Shown piece by piece: positions 7,008 to 9,168 of a stretch of DNA of 9,168 nt. Numbering within the stretch: the first letter of the stretch is position 1; each line of letters opens with the position of its first letter. Under the pieces are notes generated by a model. It had not been told where the DNA came from, did not search any database, and saw only the letters and a list, made by a program, of their open reading frames with translations. Source of the stretch: Prosthecobacter sp. GTDB taxonomy: Bacteria > Verrucomicrobiota > Verrucomicrobiia > Verrucomicrobiales > Verrucomicrobiaceae. Position numbers and translations under genes: made by a program. Location: contig JAOZVT010000610.1 in NCBI GenBank assembly GCA_025869455.1, forward strand, positions 1-9,168, in the 5' to 3' direction.

Positions 7008-7346
7008 ATGAGCACAGCTTCCCATACCGAAACCTCTTTTGAACAGGCCATGGACCGCCTCGAAGAGATTGTTGTGTCGATGGAAGGAGATCGCATGCCC
7101 CTGGACGAAATGGTCACCAGTTACGAGGAAGGCATGAGTCTTTTGAAAGTCTGCCGCCAGCGCATCGAAGTCGCCCGCCGTCGTATTGACGCCATTACAG
7201 CAGACGCAGAGGGTAAGCCTACCGTCACCGCATTCGACCCCGCTTCCGCTGAAGTTTCCGAGGAAAAAGCCAAGCCTGCCGCCCCCACTCGCAAAAAGAA
7301 AGTGGTGGAGCCTGAAGCCGATAGCGACGACATCCGACTTTTCTGA
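7008..7346 (+). CDS. xseB: Exodeoxyribonuclease VII small subunit XseB
   Basis: XseB binds the large subunit XseA to form exonuclease VII, which degrades single-stranded DNA to oligonucleotides. The family fold, a helical hairpin, is evident: SFEQAMDRLEEIVVSMEGD (10-28), then MPLDEMVTSYEEGMSLLKVC (30-49), then RQRIEVARRRIDAI (50-63). The product is 112 residues against about 80 in E. coli. The extra length is a Pro/Ala/Lys-rich linker after about residue 80, ending in acidic DSDDIRLF; a terminal acidic-Leu-Phe motif occurs in other XseB proteins. It is followed after 11 nt by dxs on the same strand. xseA is not in the window. The ATG at 7008 matches the family N-terminus; no Shine-Dalgarno sequence is present. 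Confidence 0.93.
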   Translation: MSTASHTETSFEQAMDRLEEIVVSMEGDRMPLDEMVTSYEEGMSLLKVCRQRIEVARRRIDAITADAEGKPTVTAFDPASAEVSEEKAKPAAPTRKKKVVEPEADSDDIRLF

Positions 7347-7357
7347 TTTTTTTACAC

Positions 7358-9168
7358 GTGGATACCACCCTGCCCGCCATTACATGCCCTGCTGACCTTA
7401 AAGCTCTGCCGCTGGAGAAATTACCCGCGCTTGCTGAAAAGATCCGTGCCACTCTGATTGAGACCCTTAGCCAGACGGGAGGGCACTTGGGGCCCAACCT
7501 TGGCGTGGTCGAGCTGACCATCGCCTTGCATCGTGTTTTTAACACGCCTCAGGACAAATTTGTCTTTGATGTGGCTCACCAAGGTTACGTGCACAAGATG
7601 CTCACAGGCCGCTGGGATAAGATCCACACGATTCGCCAATATGAGGGTCTGAATGGGTTCATGCTCCGCAGCGAAAGCGAGCACGACTGCTATGGTGCAG
7701 GTCACGCTGGCACAGCTCTAGGCGCTGCCCTTGGCATGGCCACGGCTCGGGATCTGAAAGGCAGTGATGAACATGTCGTCTGTGTGTCTGGTGACGCCGC
7801 CTTTACTTGTGGTCCGGTGTTTGAAGCGCTCAATAATATCGCTGCTCACACCAATCGCCTCATCACCGTGCTCAACGACAATGAGTGGAGCATTGACAAA
7901 AACGTCGGTGCCATCGCCAAATACTTCAACACGATCGCCACTCATCCTGGTTTTGCGAACCTACATGACAAGGCTGCCAAGTTTGTCGAATTCGTGCTTG
8001 GTGGTGGTGCTCGTAAGTTGGCTGAGCGCGTGGAAAACTCCGCCAAGGGGCTGCTGCTTCCTCAGAGCGAAGGCGCACACAATCGTAGCACATTGTTTGA
8101 GGAATTTGGCATCCGTTATTATGGCCCGATCAATGGGCACGATTTGCCTTTGCTGATTCAAACGTTTGAGTTTCTGAAGACGCAGAATGAACCCGTCATC
8201 CTGCACATCCTCACGGAGAAAGGACGCGGTTACAAGCCAGCCCTGGAAGATCCAGGTAAGTTCCACGGTCTCGGTAAATACAACATCGAAACAGGCGAAG
8301 TGCAGGCTACGGATAAGCCGACTTATTCGCAGATCTATGCCCGCACCGTTACGGACTTTGCCAAGGAAGATCAAAGGATCGTCGCCATCACTGCCGCCAT
8401 GCCTGGGGGTACGGGCCTCATGGCCTTCAAGAAGGAAATTCCTGAGCGCTCTTTTGACGTCGGTATTGCTGAAGAGCATGCCGCTCTCTTTGCCTGCGGT
8501 ATGGCCACTCAGGGCCTGCGTCCTTTCCTAACTATTTATTCGACTTTCATGCAGCGTGCCATTGACATGATCATTCATGACATGGCCATCCAGCATCTGC
8601 CTGTGCGCCTTTGCATGGACCGTGGCGGCTTGAGCGGTGATGACGGTCCGACTCATCACGGCTTGTTCGACATCGCCTATCTGCGTGGCATTCCTGGAAT
8701 CGTTCACATGCAGCCGAAGGATGAAGACGAATTCGTGGACATGCTCTGGACCATGGCCAATTACGAAAAAGGCCCGATCGCCATTCGTTACCCGCGTGGC
8801 AATGGCCCTGGTGTCACACCGAAGGCCACTCCGCGTCTGCTTGAAATAGGCAAAGCTGAAGTCGTGGCTGATGGTACCGATGTGGCTCTGATTGCTCTTG
8901 GGGATATGTTTGCCACGGCAGAAAAGGCGAAGAAGATCTTGGAAGAAAAAGGCTACTCTGTTGCCTTGATCAATCCTCGCTGGATCAAGCCTTTGGATAT
9001 CGACGTCATCGAAACCTATGCCAAAAAAGTCAAGGTCGTCTGCACGCTCGAAGACCATGTTCTGATGAATGGTTTCGGTTGTTCCGTCATGGAGCAACTC
9101 TCCAGTTCCTTCATCACCACCCCGGTGGTGCGTGTGGGCTGGCCGGATGCTTTTGTAGAGCATGGCAC
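7358..9168 (+). CDS. dxs: 1-deoxy-D-xylulose-5-phosphate synthase Dxs (3' end outside window)
   Basis: Dxs condenses pyruvate and glyceraldehyde 3-phosphate to DXP, using thiamine diphosphate, at the entry of the MEP isoprenoid pathway. The frame runs open to the window edge: 603 codons, so only some tens of residues are missing. The start is GTG at 7358; there is no in-frame ATG until about residue 80, well inside the conserved domain. Visible landmarks: GGHLGPNLGVVELTIALH with His43 (E. coli His49), DVAHQGYVHKMLTGR, the Mg/ThDP motif GDAAFTC...ALNN...LNDNEWSI (Asp146, Asn173/Asn175), GIAEEHA with catalytic Glu372 (E. coli Glu370), IYSTFMQRA with Tyr394 and Arg400 (E. coli 392 and 398), DDGPTHHG, and IRYPRGN. 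The usual GDG is GDA here. The linker between the ThDP motif and TLFEEFG differs from E. coli. Eleven nt behind xseB, so very probably co-transcribed. No Shine-Dalgarno sequence. Confidence 0.95.
   Translation, partial: MDTTLPAITCPADLKALPLEKLPALAEKIRATLIETLSQTGGHLGPNLGVVELTIALHRVFNTPQDKFVFDVAHQGYVHKMLTGRWDKIHTIRQYEGLNGFMLRSESEHDCYGAGHAGTALGAALGMATARDLKGSDEHVVCVSGDAAFTCGPVFEALNNIAAHTNRLITVLNDNEWSIDKNVGAIAKYFNTIATHPGFANLHDKAAKFVEFVLGGGARKLAERVENSAKGLLLPQSEGAHNRSTLFEEFGIRYYGPINGHDLPLLIQTFEFLKTQNEPVILHILTEKGRGYKPALEDPGKFHGLGKYNIETGEVQATDKPTYSQIYARTVTDFAKEDQRIVAITAAMPGGTGLMAFKKEIPERSFDVGIAEEHAALFACGMATQGLRPFLTIYSTFMQRAIDMIIHDMAIQHLPVRLCMDRGGLSGDDGPTHHGLFDIAYLRGIPGIVHMQPKDEDEFVDMLWTMANYEKGPIAIRYPRGNGPGVTPKATPRLLEIGKAEVVADGTDVALIALGDMFATAEKAKKILEEKGYSVALINPRWIKPLDIDVIETYAKKVKVVCTLEDHVLMNGFGCSVMEQLSSSFITTPVVRVGWPDAFVEHG

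Noticed and set aside
7764..8156. A 130-codon + strand frame inside dxs
   Set aside because: Out-of-frame shadow; the dxs frame carries every conserved motif across this stretch.
8528..9163. A 211-codon frame on the - strand opposite dxs
   Set aside because: Antisense shadow of conserved Dxs sequence (transketolase-like domains); its translation resembles no family I know.
1..9168. Mobile elements, CRISPR, tRNA genes, defence or toxin-antitoxin systems
   Set aside because: Nothing in the sequence suggests them: no transposase or integrase motifs, no direct-repeat arrays, no tRNA-like cloverleaf noticed, and all long genes are core envelope or metabolic families.

Overview
This window reads as ordinary chromosomal core DNA from a diderm (LPS-making) bacterium with mid-range GC. 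It holds six clear protein families of outer-membrane biogenesis and housekeeping metabolism plus one unrecognised exported protein. The proteins suggest a Verrucomicrobiota/PVC-type organism (Prosthecobacter-like). I base this on the divergent Dxs, the lineage-specific look of the small exported protein, and start codons without Shine-Dalgarno sequences. It is an impression, not a proof. I see no mobile element, CRISPR array, tRNA or rRNA.

Layout. The left end is the 3' part of a tamB-like gene on the + strand (1-1884). It converges on, and overlaps by 62 bp, a minus-strand cluster that is transcribed right to left: bamA (6022-3608), skp/ompH (3553-2951) and lpxD (2884-1823). This is the widely conserved bamA-skp-lpxD order. 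A candidate promoter and leader hairpin precede bamA. A strong hairpin with a U-tract sits between skp and lpxD, only 11 nt before the lpxD start codon. Its loop is perfectly complementary over 8 nt to the sequence just after the skp stop codon. To the right lies a separate minus-strand gene for a small exported protein (6891-6217) with its own intrinsic terminator. Across a divergent intergenic region come xseB (7008-7346) and dxs (from a GTG at 7358 and cut by the window end) on the + strand.

Function. BamA inserts beta-barrel proteins into the outer membrane, Skp/OmpH chaperones them across the periplasm, TamB is an inner-to-outer-membrane bridging protein, and LpxD makes the lipid A precursor. 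The left two thirds of the window is therefore an envelope-assembly neighbourhood. XseB is the small subunit of exonuclease VII and Dxs opens the MEP isoprenoid pathway; xseB and dxs are often neighbours in bacteria.

No stretch above 300 bases lacks a gene. The largest gap, 6023-6216, holds the bamA leader, its candidate promoter and the terminator of the upstream gene. I found no convincing new multi-gene system. The most interesting item is the terminator/pseudoknot-like element between skp and lpxD.
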